Assembly (NCBI GenBank): GCA_951812925.1
Contig: OX638371.1
Coordinates: forward strand, 116,025,124-116,089,123
Source of the DNA: Calliopum simillimum
Lineage: Eukaryota > Arthropoda > Insecta > Diptera > Lauxaniidae
Direction: 5' to 3'
DNA length: 64,000 bases
The notes beneath the pieces were generated by a model. It searched no databases and was not told the origin of the DNA. It saw only the letters and a program-made list of their open reading frames with translations. Numbering within the stretch: the first letter of the stretch is position 1; each line of letters begins with the position of its first letter. Below, piece by piece: positions 1-10,228 of this stretch. The translations under genes were made by a program, and so were the position numbers.

Positions 1-23
1 GTAGTCTGGGTCTGAAAGGGTTA
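1..23 (+). mobile_element. Right terminus of a third Fanzor-type element (rest lies outside the window)
   Basis: The first 23 bases match the last 23 bases of the Fanzor copy 1 right end at 9,505-9,527, including the block GGGTCTGAAAGGGTTA. It has the same orientation as the two complete copies, so the element body would lie upstream of this window. The base after the shared TTA differs in the three copies (C here, A in copy 1, T in copy 2), which places the element edge at or just before TTA. Confidence 0.6.
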
Positions 24-560
24 CAAATATTCTATATTTTATTAATAAAAAATAAATAAATAAATAGAAATATTTAAAATACAAATAATAAAAATTGAAA
101 GATTTCGTTTTTATTTATTTGGATCGTACCCAGATAGAAACAGAAGCAAATAAAAATACGAAAACGCTAAAACATCGATCGGTAGGTATTGTATCTATAT
201 GACTATATAGGATTTATTGTAGGTTTGTATTTAACAACTTTTTTTAACTACAAAACTCACAAAAAATGTTTAAGCTACAAAAACCGCACACTAACATTTT
301 TTGTGTATAAGTAACCGATGACCTTGAACAAAATTTTTGGACAGCGCCCTTCATAACTGAATATTTACATAAGTATCTCTTGCCAATGATAAAATAAATG
401 CATTACGAGGAAATTATAAAATTAAAATAAAGAAAAATCCAGCAAGATTACTTATATAAAATTAATGGACAAAATGGTAAATAAAATAAGAAAAAAAGTC
501 AGGCAGACACATCAATTTGCTGAAAAGAGGCATGAAGATATCCCTATCTTTCTTGTAAAT
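24..560. other. Gene-free A+T-rich stretch
   Basis: I see no coding exon, RNA gene or recognisable transposon in this stretch. It contains only A/T runs and short chance reading frames. Confidence 0.5.
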
Positions 561-2442
561 ATGTACATTAGAGTGGTCAAAAATCCGAAAGTGTTAAAAA
601 GTCAAGGTGCGCGCGACTTTTCTGAATCCTTGGATCCTGCTAATTATAAAAAGTGCTTTGGAACCAAAAAAAAAATTGCGTTTAGATATTCCGCAACGAG
701 CTTGAAGGTACTTTTTTAGGAATTTTTTAGTTTTTTAGTACTTTTTTTAATTTAAACGCTATATCTTTTTAACCAGATAAGGTATTTGCAAAAATTAAAT
801 TGCAATTTTGTAAAAATATTTTGGGTCAAGTTCCGCATCAATAATAATAAGTCTAGTCTTTCCCAATTTTTTTTAGCAGCACTTTAAACTTCAAAATTTG
901 TTAATTTTTTGAGGTATTTGCACATTCAAGAACAGATTTTTTTCTTATTTTGCTCTAGCAAATTTTTTTTTAAATTTTTATATTCTTATGCATTAATTTA
1001 TCTTTAAAATAATTTCAACAGCTAAGCTTTTTACCACAGTTTTACTCACTAAAAACAATTAAGTATAATTATATTCAATTAAAAAAAAATTCATTTTAAT
1101 GTTTTCAAGGCATTGAAATAAAATATCTTAATGGGATGACGTAAGGTACCACTTTTTTCTTATAAATTCATTAGTTCCTAATCTTCTGAGTAATACAACA
1201 TTCTTTGCAATATCGAAACCTTGGCACTTCATGTTATTTTTGGCAAAATAGGTTAACAGATAGTTTTCGTAGATTTTCTAAGGAAACTAAAAAAATAAAT
1301 AAATCGAAAAGAAACTAAAATAGTCATTTTGGATGTATTTGATAATGCTGATTCCGAATTCAGTCTCAAAATTGCTATATCTTGTACGGTTAAGGAGATA
1401 TTTTTACATAAAAGTATAAGAAACACCGTTTTTGCTCTTTTTAAAGTGATATTACAAGTCGAGGTTACTTTCAGCCACAAAAAGTGGTATAGTGGTTAAA
1501 AGTGCCAGTCTGATTCTTTAAAATTCAATTTAAATTATACCGATATCTTTTTTATCCTCTGAGTTATCCTAACCTAAAAAGTTGAAAAAGTGCAAAAAAC
1601 ACGTTTTTTTGTTATTTCTGCTTACGATATTTCGGAGGAACAAAGAAATATCGATACAATTTAAATTGGGTTTTAAAGAAAAAGGCTGTCACTTTTAACT
1701 TCCATACCAGACTGAAAGTTACCATGTTGTGATATAACAGCTTCAAAAATAGCAAAAACGGTGTTTTTTGCATTTTTAGGTTAGGATATCTCTAAAACCG
1801 TAAGGGATAGAGCAATTCTGAGACCGGATTTAGAATTTTCAGGAACAAATACATCGCAAATGACTATTGTTGTTTCTATTTCACCATGAAAATTTTAAAC
1901 TCAAAGTTTTTTTTTGGCCAAATTTGATTATATTTTACGGTTTTTAGTAAGTAAAATGAAGCTTATAGCTTAGTTGAAATCAGTTGATAGATAATTTAGT
2001 GCATAAAAAAATAATAGTATAAAAAAAATTTGCTACAGCAAAATAAAAACAAAATCGGTTCTTGAATGTGCAAACACCTCAAAAAATTAACAAATTTTGA
2101 AGTTTAAAGTGCTGCTAAAAAAAATTGGGAAAGACTAGATTTATTATTATTAATGCAGGATTTGACCCAAAATATTCTTATCAAAATGCAATTTAATTTT
2201 TGCAAATACCTTATCTGGTTAAAAGATATAGCGTTTAAATTAAAAAAAGTACTCAAAAACTCAAAAATTCCTAAAAAAGTACCTTCAAGCTCGTTGCGGA
2301 ATATCTAAACGCAATTTTTTTTTGGTTCCAAAGCACTTTTTGTAATCAGCAGGATCCAAGGATTCAGAAAAGTCGCGCGCACCTTGACTTTTTAACACTT
2401 TTGGTTTTTCCATACAAAATTTGGACCACTCTAATGTACATA
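561..2442. mobile_element. Long fold-back (inverted-repeat) element, about 1.9 kb
   Basis: The left edge ATGTACATTAGAGTGGTC (561-578) is repeated as its reverse complement at 2,423-2,440. The two arms continue as imperfect inverted copies for several hundred bases; for example the block with GTGCGCGCGACTTTT near 608 is mirrored near 2,370, and the block near 650-720 is mirrored near 2,263-2,335. The centre of symmetry is near 1,600. No transposase reading frame is visible, so this is a non-autonomous fold-back or large MITE. Arm motifs resemble those of the element at 58,392-59,397. Confidence 0.75.
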
Positions 2443-2529
2443 TATATATTCGCATGACTTGTGTACCCGTAATCTGAAAAGAAACTATTAGTGTTCATTT
2501 CGGTGCAGTTGTTGTTGTTACTTGAATTT

Positions 2530-2587
2530 TTAACTCTAGAACGACCGAGATTAAAACGACCAAGAGTGGTCGTTTTGACCAGTGTAA
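2530..2587. repeat. Possible piggyBac-like end fragment
   Basis: TTAACTCTAGAACGACC at 2,530-2,546 starts with TTAA and matches 16 of 17 bases of the reverse complement of 10,260-10,276. A second internal palindrome around CGACCAAGAGTGGTCG follows. TTAA-anchored ends are typical of piggyBac-like elements. Only a short relic is present and no transposase is seen. Confidence 0.35.
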
Positions 2588-2622
2588 AAATTCCTCTTAC
2601 CAAGACTCTATTTTACTCCGAA

Positions 2623-5040
2623 CAGGGGCGTGGAGAGAAAATCCGGGCCCGGGGGTAATTATATACCGGGTCCCACTACTAACTTTTTTTTATTCGATAC
2701 TAACACACAGGATGCCCAAGAGATATGTGAAATGTGCAAATTTGTGATTTTGTTTGCTTCCCGCCCATATTTAGAAAATAAAGGTCAAAAATAAGATTTC
2801 GGCCGGTCTTCGATCAATGCTTGAAAAATATACTAAAAAAAGCCAAATCATTTTAACTGCCGAACTTCGAGACTATTGGTTTCTGTCGGAGATTTCATTA
2901 AATCAACTTTTGTAAAGTATAACTATGCTAAAATTAGGAGATTTCGGTCCAAATATTAAACTTGATGCTGTTTTGGAACAAAAATACAAATTTTTTAAGA
3001 AAAATTTCATGACTAGAAATTGATTTTTTGTAAATTTCAAGTGGCGAAATATTTGTTCTGGAAATCCTATGTTGTAAATAAAAAGAAAAACGTAATTTAA
3101 ATTACATACTAGTTTTTGGGGTATGGATCTGTTCTCAAAGTACTGATTTTGTCTTCAAAATGAGCTATAAAATGATCTTGTATAATTTTCCTTTCAACAA
3201 ATAATATTTTCCTGAAGGCAGGATTCTGTACCTTAAAATTTTTAAGTTATGTAGCGTGTAAAAGGTTATTAATTTTATAAGTTTTACTTTTTTTAGTTGA
3301 GAGCAAAGATGGGCGTTGGTTCTAGTTTTAATCATGACCCGTAGGGCTCTACTTACCAGCGCACTATGGTTTTTTTGGACTAAAAAGTGCACACAAAAAT
3401 AATTCACTACAAGGACCCTTTTTTTTAAAAAAAAATCAAATGCAAAATTTAAGGTTATACATTGAGCTATCTGATAAGATGCCCGCTTTTTCTAGCATTT
3501 GATCCAGAAATTAGGGACAGAGGTCGAAATCTCATAAATTTAAAAAAAAACTTTTTTTCTGTTTAAAAATGTTAGTCGCATTAAACGCAGGAGTGATATA
3601 TGAATAAATTTATATGCATTCAATGAAATCAAGCAAGAAAAAATTAATTCATTATAAAAATGGGCGGTGCCACGCCCAAAAAACAAATTCCTGATATCTC
3701 CGAAACTATTAGACGCAGATAGATAAGACTCGGTATGTTTGTAAAAGGCACAGAGAGAAATTATATTTATTAGAAAAGTGGGCGGTGCCACGCCCCAAAA
3801 ATATAAAACACACCATATCTTCGAAACTATTTGGCCCATGTGGATGAAATTCGGTTTATATACAAAAGTCATCAAGACAAATAATGTCTGCTGAAAAAAT
3901 ATGTGGCATCACGCCTAGCGGCAATGCTACATGAATGAACTTGTTTCCTGTAGAACAGAGTTTCAATTAATAAGGATATGTTCATTGTTGGGTGTGGTAC
4001 CGCCCTTTTTTTCAGCAAATATTATTTGACTCACTACTCTTTATATACATGTATACCGAAATTCATTGCTGTAGCTCAAATAGTTTCGGAGATATGATAA
4101 GTTTTATATTTGTAGGGCGTGGCACCGCCCACTTTTTTAGTGGATATTATTTCTCTCTGTGCCTGTTACAAATATACCGAATCTTTTCTATCTGCGTCCA
4201 ATAGTTTCGGAGATATAACGAATTTGTTTTTGGGGCGTGGCACCGCCCATTTTCACTTTGAGTTAATTTCATCTTAATTTCACTCCTGCGTTTAATGCGA
4301 CTAACATTTTTAAACAGAAAAACCGTTTTTTTCAAAATTTATAAGATTTCGACCTCTGTCCCTAATTTGTGGATCAAATGCTAGAAAAAGCGGGCATCTT
4401 TTCAGATAGCTCAATGTACAACCTTTAACTTTACATTTGATTTTTTTAAAAAAAAAAAGGGTCCTTGTAGTGAATTATTTTTGTGTGCACTTTTTAGTCC
4501 AAAAAAACCATAGTGCAGCGATGAGCTCGGGCTCTGAAATCGATTTTCATGCGAGCGCGTACCTAACCACAAAAGCCCTTAATTTAGGGGCCCGCGAGGA
4601 CCCGTAAATCACACGAAGGTTTAGAAGCACGAACTTGGAAAGAATTCTGTTATTAAATAAAAAAAATATGGAAAATTATGTCTATGTGAAGTGCTTAGAA
4701 TGAAAATGGAGTAAGTTAAGTCAAACAATAAAACTTATTAGATTTGTCCAAAAAGTTAGCAGGCAATGGTATCAAATTTGTTTTTTCTCGTTTGAAAAAA
4801 AAAAAAAAAAAAATTTTGCGGGCCCGGGCTTTTTCTCAAGTGCTTTTTCTCAAGTGCTTGTTTCGTGTTCATTGGTTGGGCCCGTTTCCTCTAGTTGAGC
4901 GCAAATATCATTTCGCAAGCTTGCAAAATACTACCATAAATTTTATTTATGAAGATTTTGTTTCTGCTTAAATCCGGGCCCTCCGAAAAACTCCGGGCCT
5001 GGGGGGAGTCCCCCCCTTACCCCCCCTCTCGTCAGGCCTG
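2623..5040. mobile_element. Non-autonomous hAT-type transposon with 8-bp target duplication
   Basis: The element begins CAGGGGCGTGGAGAG and its other end, read inwards, begins CAGGCCTGACGAGAG. Both sides are flanked by the same 8 bases, ACTCCGAA (2,615-2,622 and 5,041-5,048). An 8-bp target duplication and CAG-type termini are the hAT signature. Subterminal regions are rich in G/C blocks such as CCGGGCCCGGGGG and its relatives. No transposase frame is visible in the 2.4 kb. A fold-back repeat occupies about 3,345-4,530 inside it. Confidence 0.8.
3345..4530. repeat. Fold-back repeat nested in the hAT-type element
   Basis: The arm around 3,360-3,430 (CACTATGG then a run of T, later TTCACTACAAGGACCC) is mirrored at about 4,455-4,520. 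Inside lie several copies of a motif with GGGCGGTGCCACGCCC or its complement (near 3,661, 3,780, 3,990, 4,120 and 4,230), each followed or preceded by a block resembling CTCCGAAACTATT. The same GGCGTGGCACC motif recurs near 52,190 and 63,655. Nothing suggests coding. Confidence 0.65.
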
Positions 5041-5059
5041 ACTCCGAAATTCTAATTAA

Positions 5060-5542
5060 AGGGCCGTCTACACGTACAGTCTTACCTGCGCAAGCCTTGT
5101 TCGTGCAAGTTAGAGAGTTTGCGCATACTTTTCTTATCGCGTCCACACGATACTGGCAAGTCTGTGCAGTTTTCAGTATACTTCATTTTCATAGCAACAT
5201 GACGTCTAGAAAAAATTTTATTTTCAATTAAATTGTTTTTTCTTTTGTATGTTTTCCAAAATAAATCAATGAAAAATCGCACAATTTTCATGTCTTAGCT
5301 ATCACATGAAACATAAATGCATTTGAAGACTGTAATTTAAGCGACAGATTGAAGACACGGCCTGTACGCCGTCCACACGTTCCAACTTGCCTGCGCAAGC
5401 TTAGTTTGCACAAAAAATCTTTGGAAAGTCAAAGAAAGCACAGGCCGCACTTTTGAACTGTGCAAACTTAACTTTTGCCGTCCACACGTATAGACTTACC
5501 TGCACAAACCAGTTTGGTAAAACTGTGCGTGTAGACGGCCCT
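5060..5542. mobile_element. PIF/Harbinger-like MITE with TAA target duplication
   Basis: The ends are AGGGCCGTCTACACG and its complement CGTGTAGACGGCCCT, flanked on both sides by TAA (5,057-5,059 and 5,543-5,545). Three-base TAA/TTA duplications are the PIF/Harbinger hallmark. The motif CCGTCCACACG recurs at least three times inside, as expected for subterminal transposase-binding repeats. There is no coding capacity. The element lies 12 bp from the target duplication of the hAT-type element. Confidence 0.7.
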
Positions 5543-5545
5543 TAA

Positions 5546-7182
5546 GAGATAGTTACTATGATTTTAATACTAATAGGGGTTATCGTGAATCAATATTGCT
5601 GTATAATTTTTTTTCAAACTGCTGTTAGTACACTCCTGGCAAATTGTACACTCTTACTTTTCTTAATCACTCCGTTTGAAATGAAACGCACAACTTCTGT
5701 TATTTAAATTCACTAATCAAAGGACAACTTTATTCAAATTAACTTTGGCTTATATATCTCGCAAATCTTGATCTTGAATCATTATATGATATATTACAGT
5801 TTTGCTTACTTAACTTTTTCCTCATGGAGGTCGGAATGTATCTGAACATCTTATGGTTGAACTCTTCGTGGTCAACCAACAGATATGCCTAAAACTTAAC
5901 CGCATTATTTCAATGGGAGTACGTGTCCTTGACCCGATCATGACCATTTTTAACAAATGGCTAGATGCTACCAATACTATATCTGATATCGCATTTAATT
6001 TAAACAGTTTGGCTATTATTAGTATTACGAAGCTGGAGCGTTTCAGGAATACAGAAAAGTTGCTGAAGAAAAACTAAGCGCAGTTCAAAATGCGACGAAC
6101 CTTACATTACACATTTAAACAATCGAGCCGTTGCAACTCCATAAAACTTTCTTATAATCCACCGAGTGCAATATTCGTTTATTTGGGAAATAAAATTAGA
6201 GATTCTTTGTGATGATCCGAATATCCTTTTTGTAGTAAAAAAAATATTAATATCTAAGTATGCAAATCTTCACAAAATAGACCAAATTATACTTACTATC
6301 AGTTGTATTATTTCTTGGTATTTGAAATATGTTAACTAGATATTTCTCTCTCATAGACCACTGTGCGGCGTGAGCGTTCTCGGTACACATCTTACTCTAT
6401 AAACGTAATTAAAAAGAGTTTAAAAAGTGTCTGGCTCAGACGATCTAATCAAGAGTGGTTTTTTTCTTCAGCCGACCATATTTTTGTCCGGAACGTAGAA
6501 TTTGTGCAGAGAATGTTGTATCTCTTGATCAATCCATGCCTAAAATCTACTAAAATATTTATTTTGTTTGGTCTAAAAAAGAAAATGTTAGGTAGGTATT
6601 CGCTCGGGGATGCTTGAAAACGAGTTTTTAGAAATTTGAATTTACTCGGATTCTTAAATTGTCTCGTTTTATTGTTTTTTTGCAACTACGCATGGTTCCA
6701 CTTTGTGCACCAAACCAAAGAAGAATGGTAATAAGGGCGTTACCCAGTTGTAGTAGGAATTGAGGTGACGATATGGTTTGAGATAATGCATCCAAATTTC
6801 ACTCAAATACTAAGAATAATAAATGCACGGGGGTGGCACTTCCCATAACAAAATTTTTAAAATGCCAAGGCCAAAGATAGCGGCCTTACTATTTTTTACT
6901 TTTTTGCAGGCACGACCGATTTAAATACATTTTCGCATTTCCTCTTACAAACTTGTAAGATACAATTAAACTTAAATAATTAACACATTTGTTTCAATAG
7001 GAAAATACAACAAAGAAATGATGAAATTCAGCTGGGCGAAATTTAGATAGGCAATAAGCAATTGCTTTTTATTCGGTATCTTAAGGCCAAGTAAATGCAT
7101 TTTTTTCTTACAATTTCTCGAATTTGTGCCAAATCCTGGATTTTCCATTTTAAAATTTATTACATTTTGAAAATGTTTATGT
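5546..7182. other. Gene-free stretch between MITE and LTR
   Basis: Only short chance reading frames are present. The sole recognisable item is GGGGTTATCGTGAATCAA at 5,576-5,593, which matches one end of the 109-bp MITE at 41,636-41,744. I see no left end of the Fanzor element here: no reverse complement of its right terminus is present. Confidence 0.5.
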
Positions 7183-7628
7183 TGTGACGAAAAATAATAA
7201 ACACGTGAAAGAAACTTCACGAAAGTACTTGACAGTGATGCCAAGTTTTGTCAAGAAACTATTAGCCGAAGGAATCAACGAGATGCTGCCAGATGTTTCG
7301 CTAATGCAATTCTAGAATATTCATATGGGTATAAAAGGAGCTGTTCATGACAGCTGAACACAGTTGATTTTAAGCAACAAAGCTAAAAGGTTGTACACAC
7401 AGTGCCAGTGAAAGTAAATAAAGTGCTAATTGAAATATAAGATTTTGAATGTAAATAAACAGTAAAACAAACAATTGTACCGTGTTATAATAAACGTTTG
7501 TGATTAAAATAAACCATTTTATAATTAAATAAAGTGTGTGTTTTTGATTGCTACACAATCCAGTGATCGAACTCAGAAAACTATAAGTGATTGAAATTAT
7601 CGTCATAGAGACAGGAAATTTCGTAAGA
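7183..7628 (+). mobile_element. Gypsy-like solo LTR (copy A), upstream of Fanzor copy 1
   Basis: This segment is the inverted counterpart of 14,462-14,922, starting TGTGACGAAAAATAA and ending near GGAAATTTCGTAA. Copy B has a perfect 4-bp target duplication, which identifies the unit as a solo LTR. Copy A retains a promoter-like GGGTATAAAAGG at 7,327-7,338, which is eroded in copy B. Several AATAAA motifs follow, as expected for an LTR. No clear target duplication flanks copy A, and its 3' tip reads AGA where copy B implies ACA. The ATG of the Fanzor gene begins about 12 bp beyond its end. Confidence 0.7.
7327..7338 (+). promoter_or_regulatory. TATA box of the LTR, candidate promoter for Fanzor copy 1
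   Basis: GGGTATAAAAGG is a strong TATA context inside LTR copy A. Transcription starting about 30 bp downstream would run through the rest of the LTR into the Fanzor ATG at 7,641. This is inferred from position only. Confidence 0.45.
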
Positions 7629-7640
7629 ATTGAAATTTCA

Positions 7641-9443
7641 ATGGCGAAAAGACTAAGTGATTTAAACAATAGTAGTAAACAACATACAGAATTTGTAATA
7701 AAAAAAGCTCTATTTTCAACATGCAAGAATGAAGAAATTTATCAAAAAATTCAACAAGACGTTGACGAAATGTCGGCACTCTTTGTAGAAGTTTCCAGGT
7801 AATTATAATATTTCTTTTAATATACAATTCAAGATTTACAATGTCATTATTTATCTACACACACACACAGATATATACATTTTGTTCTAATGAGGAAATG
7901 GAAAGCTGGAGATTTTAACGAAATAAAATTTGCCGATTATTATTATCATTTGATGGTAAAGAAAAAATCAAAGTACATTATCGACGAGGACTATGCTAAA
8001 TTTCGTAAAGATTTGCCGTTTTACAACAGTGCATACCGATCAAATTTATTCATCGATTCCGCCAATCAGTATAGCGTCATATTTCACAACAACATATGGA
8101 TGCATGCGTATAGTAGACTACGAAGGTTTTTCAAGAAATTCACTGAAGATAATACAAAAATCTATAATACATTAAACTATTTATTCTGCGACCAAGATGA
8201 CAATAAAAACAAAGAGCCAGATTTTGATCTACTGATTCATTTGATCGAGGAATTACAATGGAATGGTGAAAAATTATCCAACTTGAAAAATAAAAAACTA
8301 TATTGGTCAACAGGCATTAAACTATTTTTCAATCTACAAAGATTCAACGAAAGAAACAATTATCGCAATTTCTCAATGATTCCCATATTCAAACACGGAG
8401 CACATCATATTCGCTATGATTCGTATGCCTTCTATTCGCTGTTGTGTTCGTTAAAGTTGTACAAGGGTCCATGGAAAACTTTCGATCGTGCAGAATATTG
8501 GGAAAAATATTTCAAAATTCCGTATGCTCAATCCTTGTCAGAGAAAAAATTTGATTATTCTCTACAGACCGACGGTGTAGCTGTATCGTTTCTAATGCGA
8601 AAACCAATTGTAAAGTTAAATACTGCAAAGAATTCTGCAAAACGAAAAAGAACTTCAGCAATTCGAGGCGAAAACAAAGAAATTGAATACTATACAAATG
8701 TCAATTTGGAGAAAATACGCTCAACAGAATATGCCAACAAAATTGGTCTTGATCCGGGACTACGTTTGATATATGGTGGAGTTCGTAATGGAAAGCCAAT
8801 CAAACTGAAAAATTCTACATATCAACATATGAGCGGATTCTATTCGCGCAAATGTAAATTAAAAAGATTCACTTCAATGTGCCCAGAAAATACAAAATAT
8901 TCGGCCAATTCAATTGAGGATCTGGAGAACTATACGCAATACGAATTGGAGATATTTCTTGAAAAACAAATGATTTTCAGTCAACGTAAAGTAACCAGAT
9001 TAAAATTACAAAAATACATTTGTGTAGAGAAGACTTGTCATAAGCTGGCTAAAGAACTTGTTGGACCTGGTAATAATGGATCGACTCTAATTTGTATCGG
9101 TTCAAGTGAAATCTCATCAGCGTCACCAATGCGCGGCTATATACGGACACCACATCGGAAATTTGTACGGGCATTGCGAGAACATAAAAATGTCGACGTT
9201 ATGTTAGTTAATGAATATAGAACCACTAAGCTATGTGCAAATTGTTATTTTGAAAATAAAACATCACGATCACCACACAGGTATCAATTTTGTCCAAATT
9301 GCAATACTTGTTGGAATCGTGATGTTAATGCTGGTGCTAATATATTGTACTTGGGCCAATGTATTATTGCCGGTATCAAAAAAAATGAAAATTTTTGTAA
9401 AAGTACTACTATTTCTGGTATAGCGAAAAATGTATGTACTTGA
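7641..9443 (+). CDS. Fanzor RNA-guided nuclease (TnpB-like), copy 1
   Basis: Two exons, 7,641-7,798 and 7,871-9,443, give 576 aa. The intron has a GT donor and an AG acceptor after a CA repeat, and splits an Arg codon exactly as in copy 2. The start ATG is chosen because both copies begin M-x-K-R. The C-terminal half is a RuvC nuclease: IGLDPGLR carries Asp347; LVNEYRTTKLCANC carries the relocated Fanzor-type Glu501; NRDVNAG carries Asp537. CANC and CPNC form the zinc motif. A basic stretch KRKR near residues 305-320 could be a nuclear-localisation signal. The N-terminal half contains the conserved FSMIPIFKHGAHHIRYD. Characterised Fanzors cut DNA using a guide RNA made from the element's own 3' end; activity here is inferred. 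No stop or frameshift interrupts the frame. Confidence 0.9.
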
Positions 9444-9527
9444 CCGATTTTATTGTAATAAATAAAAATGGTTTAACTCTGGAAAATTCAGATAACACAA
9501 TCGTGTAGTCTGGGTCTGAAAGGGTTA
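9273..9527 (+). ncRNA. Candidate Fanzor guide-RNA scaffold and element right end, copy 1
   Basis: The 3' end of the gene and the 84 bp after the stop contain blocks shared with copy 2. These are 44 identical bp at 9,273-9,316, then CTTGACCG, AATGGTTTAACTCTG, ATTCAGATAACACAA and GGGTCTGAAAGGGTTA, with variable spacers between them. In TnpB and Fanzor systems the scaffold RNA overlaps the 3' coding end and stops at the right end, with the guide taken from flanking DNA. Here that guide would begin just after 9,527 (CCGCATTATTAAGG follows). AATAAA signals at 9,457-9,466 could alternatively make this an ordinary 3' UTR. Confidence 0.45.
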
Positions 9528-9599
9528 ACCGCATTATTAAGGCATCAACATGTAGAAAGAGATGCATCGCATGTGGTTTTAACCCACAAGATTGCAATA

Positions 9600-9653
9600 G
9601 AGAATGTACGGCAGTCTGAGAAAAATTCCTCCGGAATATTTATTCACGATAAC
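9600..9653. mobile_element. Half of a short MITE
   Basis: The stretch holding AGAGAATGTACGGCAGT and ending ATTCACGATAACC matches the right half of the 109-bp palindromic MITE at 41,636-41,744. Related fragments lie near 5,576, 30,829-30,890 and 40,114-40,150. Confidence 0.6.
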
Positions 9654-9954
9654 CTTCAATATTTAATTTCTTTTTCAGTTCGGTACATGAAAGACATAAT
9701 CAGTTGACAAAAACATTCCAAGAATGTTTTTTCTAATACCTTAAATGGTGGAAGAACTTCATATCTCATGCAAATTAAAACCAGGTTTTAAGAATTAAGA
9801 GTGTGTAAAAACTACAGGCCATTATATAAAATTTACTCCTACAACTTTTTTGGATAGATGCCATGGTTTTTAAGAAACTACTTAAATATGATTTCAGGAA
9901 CAGTCAAAAATTTCATTTGTTTTCCCACGTAAATAAAAAATTTATCAAGAGTTA

Positions 9955-10222
9955 GGGGCAGTTCACATATTACGTAACGCAATTATCGACCAATTTTGAC
10001 CCCCCTTCCCTGGTCGTAGCGCAAAGTAACAAAACGTCCAACCTCCTTCTCCCCTAGTTACGTTACAAATCTTAGTTTTGGTAATTTGAATTTTTTTCGC
10101 ATAAAATTATCAAATCGACGTACGTAACGTAGGTGATGACCCCTCCCACCCCCACGTAACACTTTGTAACAAATCGTCCGACCCCCTCCCTCTGGCGTGT
10201 TACGTAATATGTGAACGGTCCC
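9955..10222. mobile_element. PIF/Harbinger-like MITE with TTA target duplication
   Basis: The left end GGGGCAGTTCACATATTACG is mirrored at the right end, with TTA on both sides (9,952-9,954 and 10,223-10,225). The terminal inverted repeats are about 26 bp with few mismatches. C-rich blocks such as ACCCCCCTTCC and ACCCCCTCCC lie inside. There is no coding capacity. Confidence 0.75.
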
Positions 10223-10228
10223 TTATGT

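Noticed and set aside
4943..5146. Minus-strand frame with glycine and proline repeats
   Set aside because: It translates the C-rich hAT end and the Harbinger end, so the composition is due to the terminal repeats.
5893..5908. TTAACCGCATTATT shared with the flank of Fanzor copy 1 (9,525-9,538), as if an empty target site
   Set aside because: A 14-base match is expected several times by chance in 64 kb of A+T-rich DNA, and flanking bases do not agree.
7629..7646. TGGCG just after LTR copy A as a retroviral-type primer-binding site
   Set aside because: Only five bases fit, and the sequence is the Fanzor start codon region matched in copy 2. No gag or pol follows.
9108..9110. Glu466 in GSSEIS of Fanzor copy 1 as the catalytic RuvC-II glutamate
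   Set aside because: In Fanzor proteins the active glutamate is known to be relocated beside the zinc motif, and NEYRTTK/NEFRTTK fits that. GSSEIS is conserved but kept only as a second candidate.
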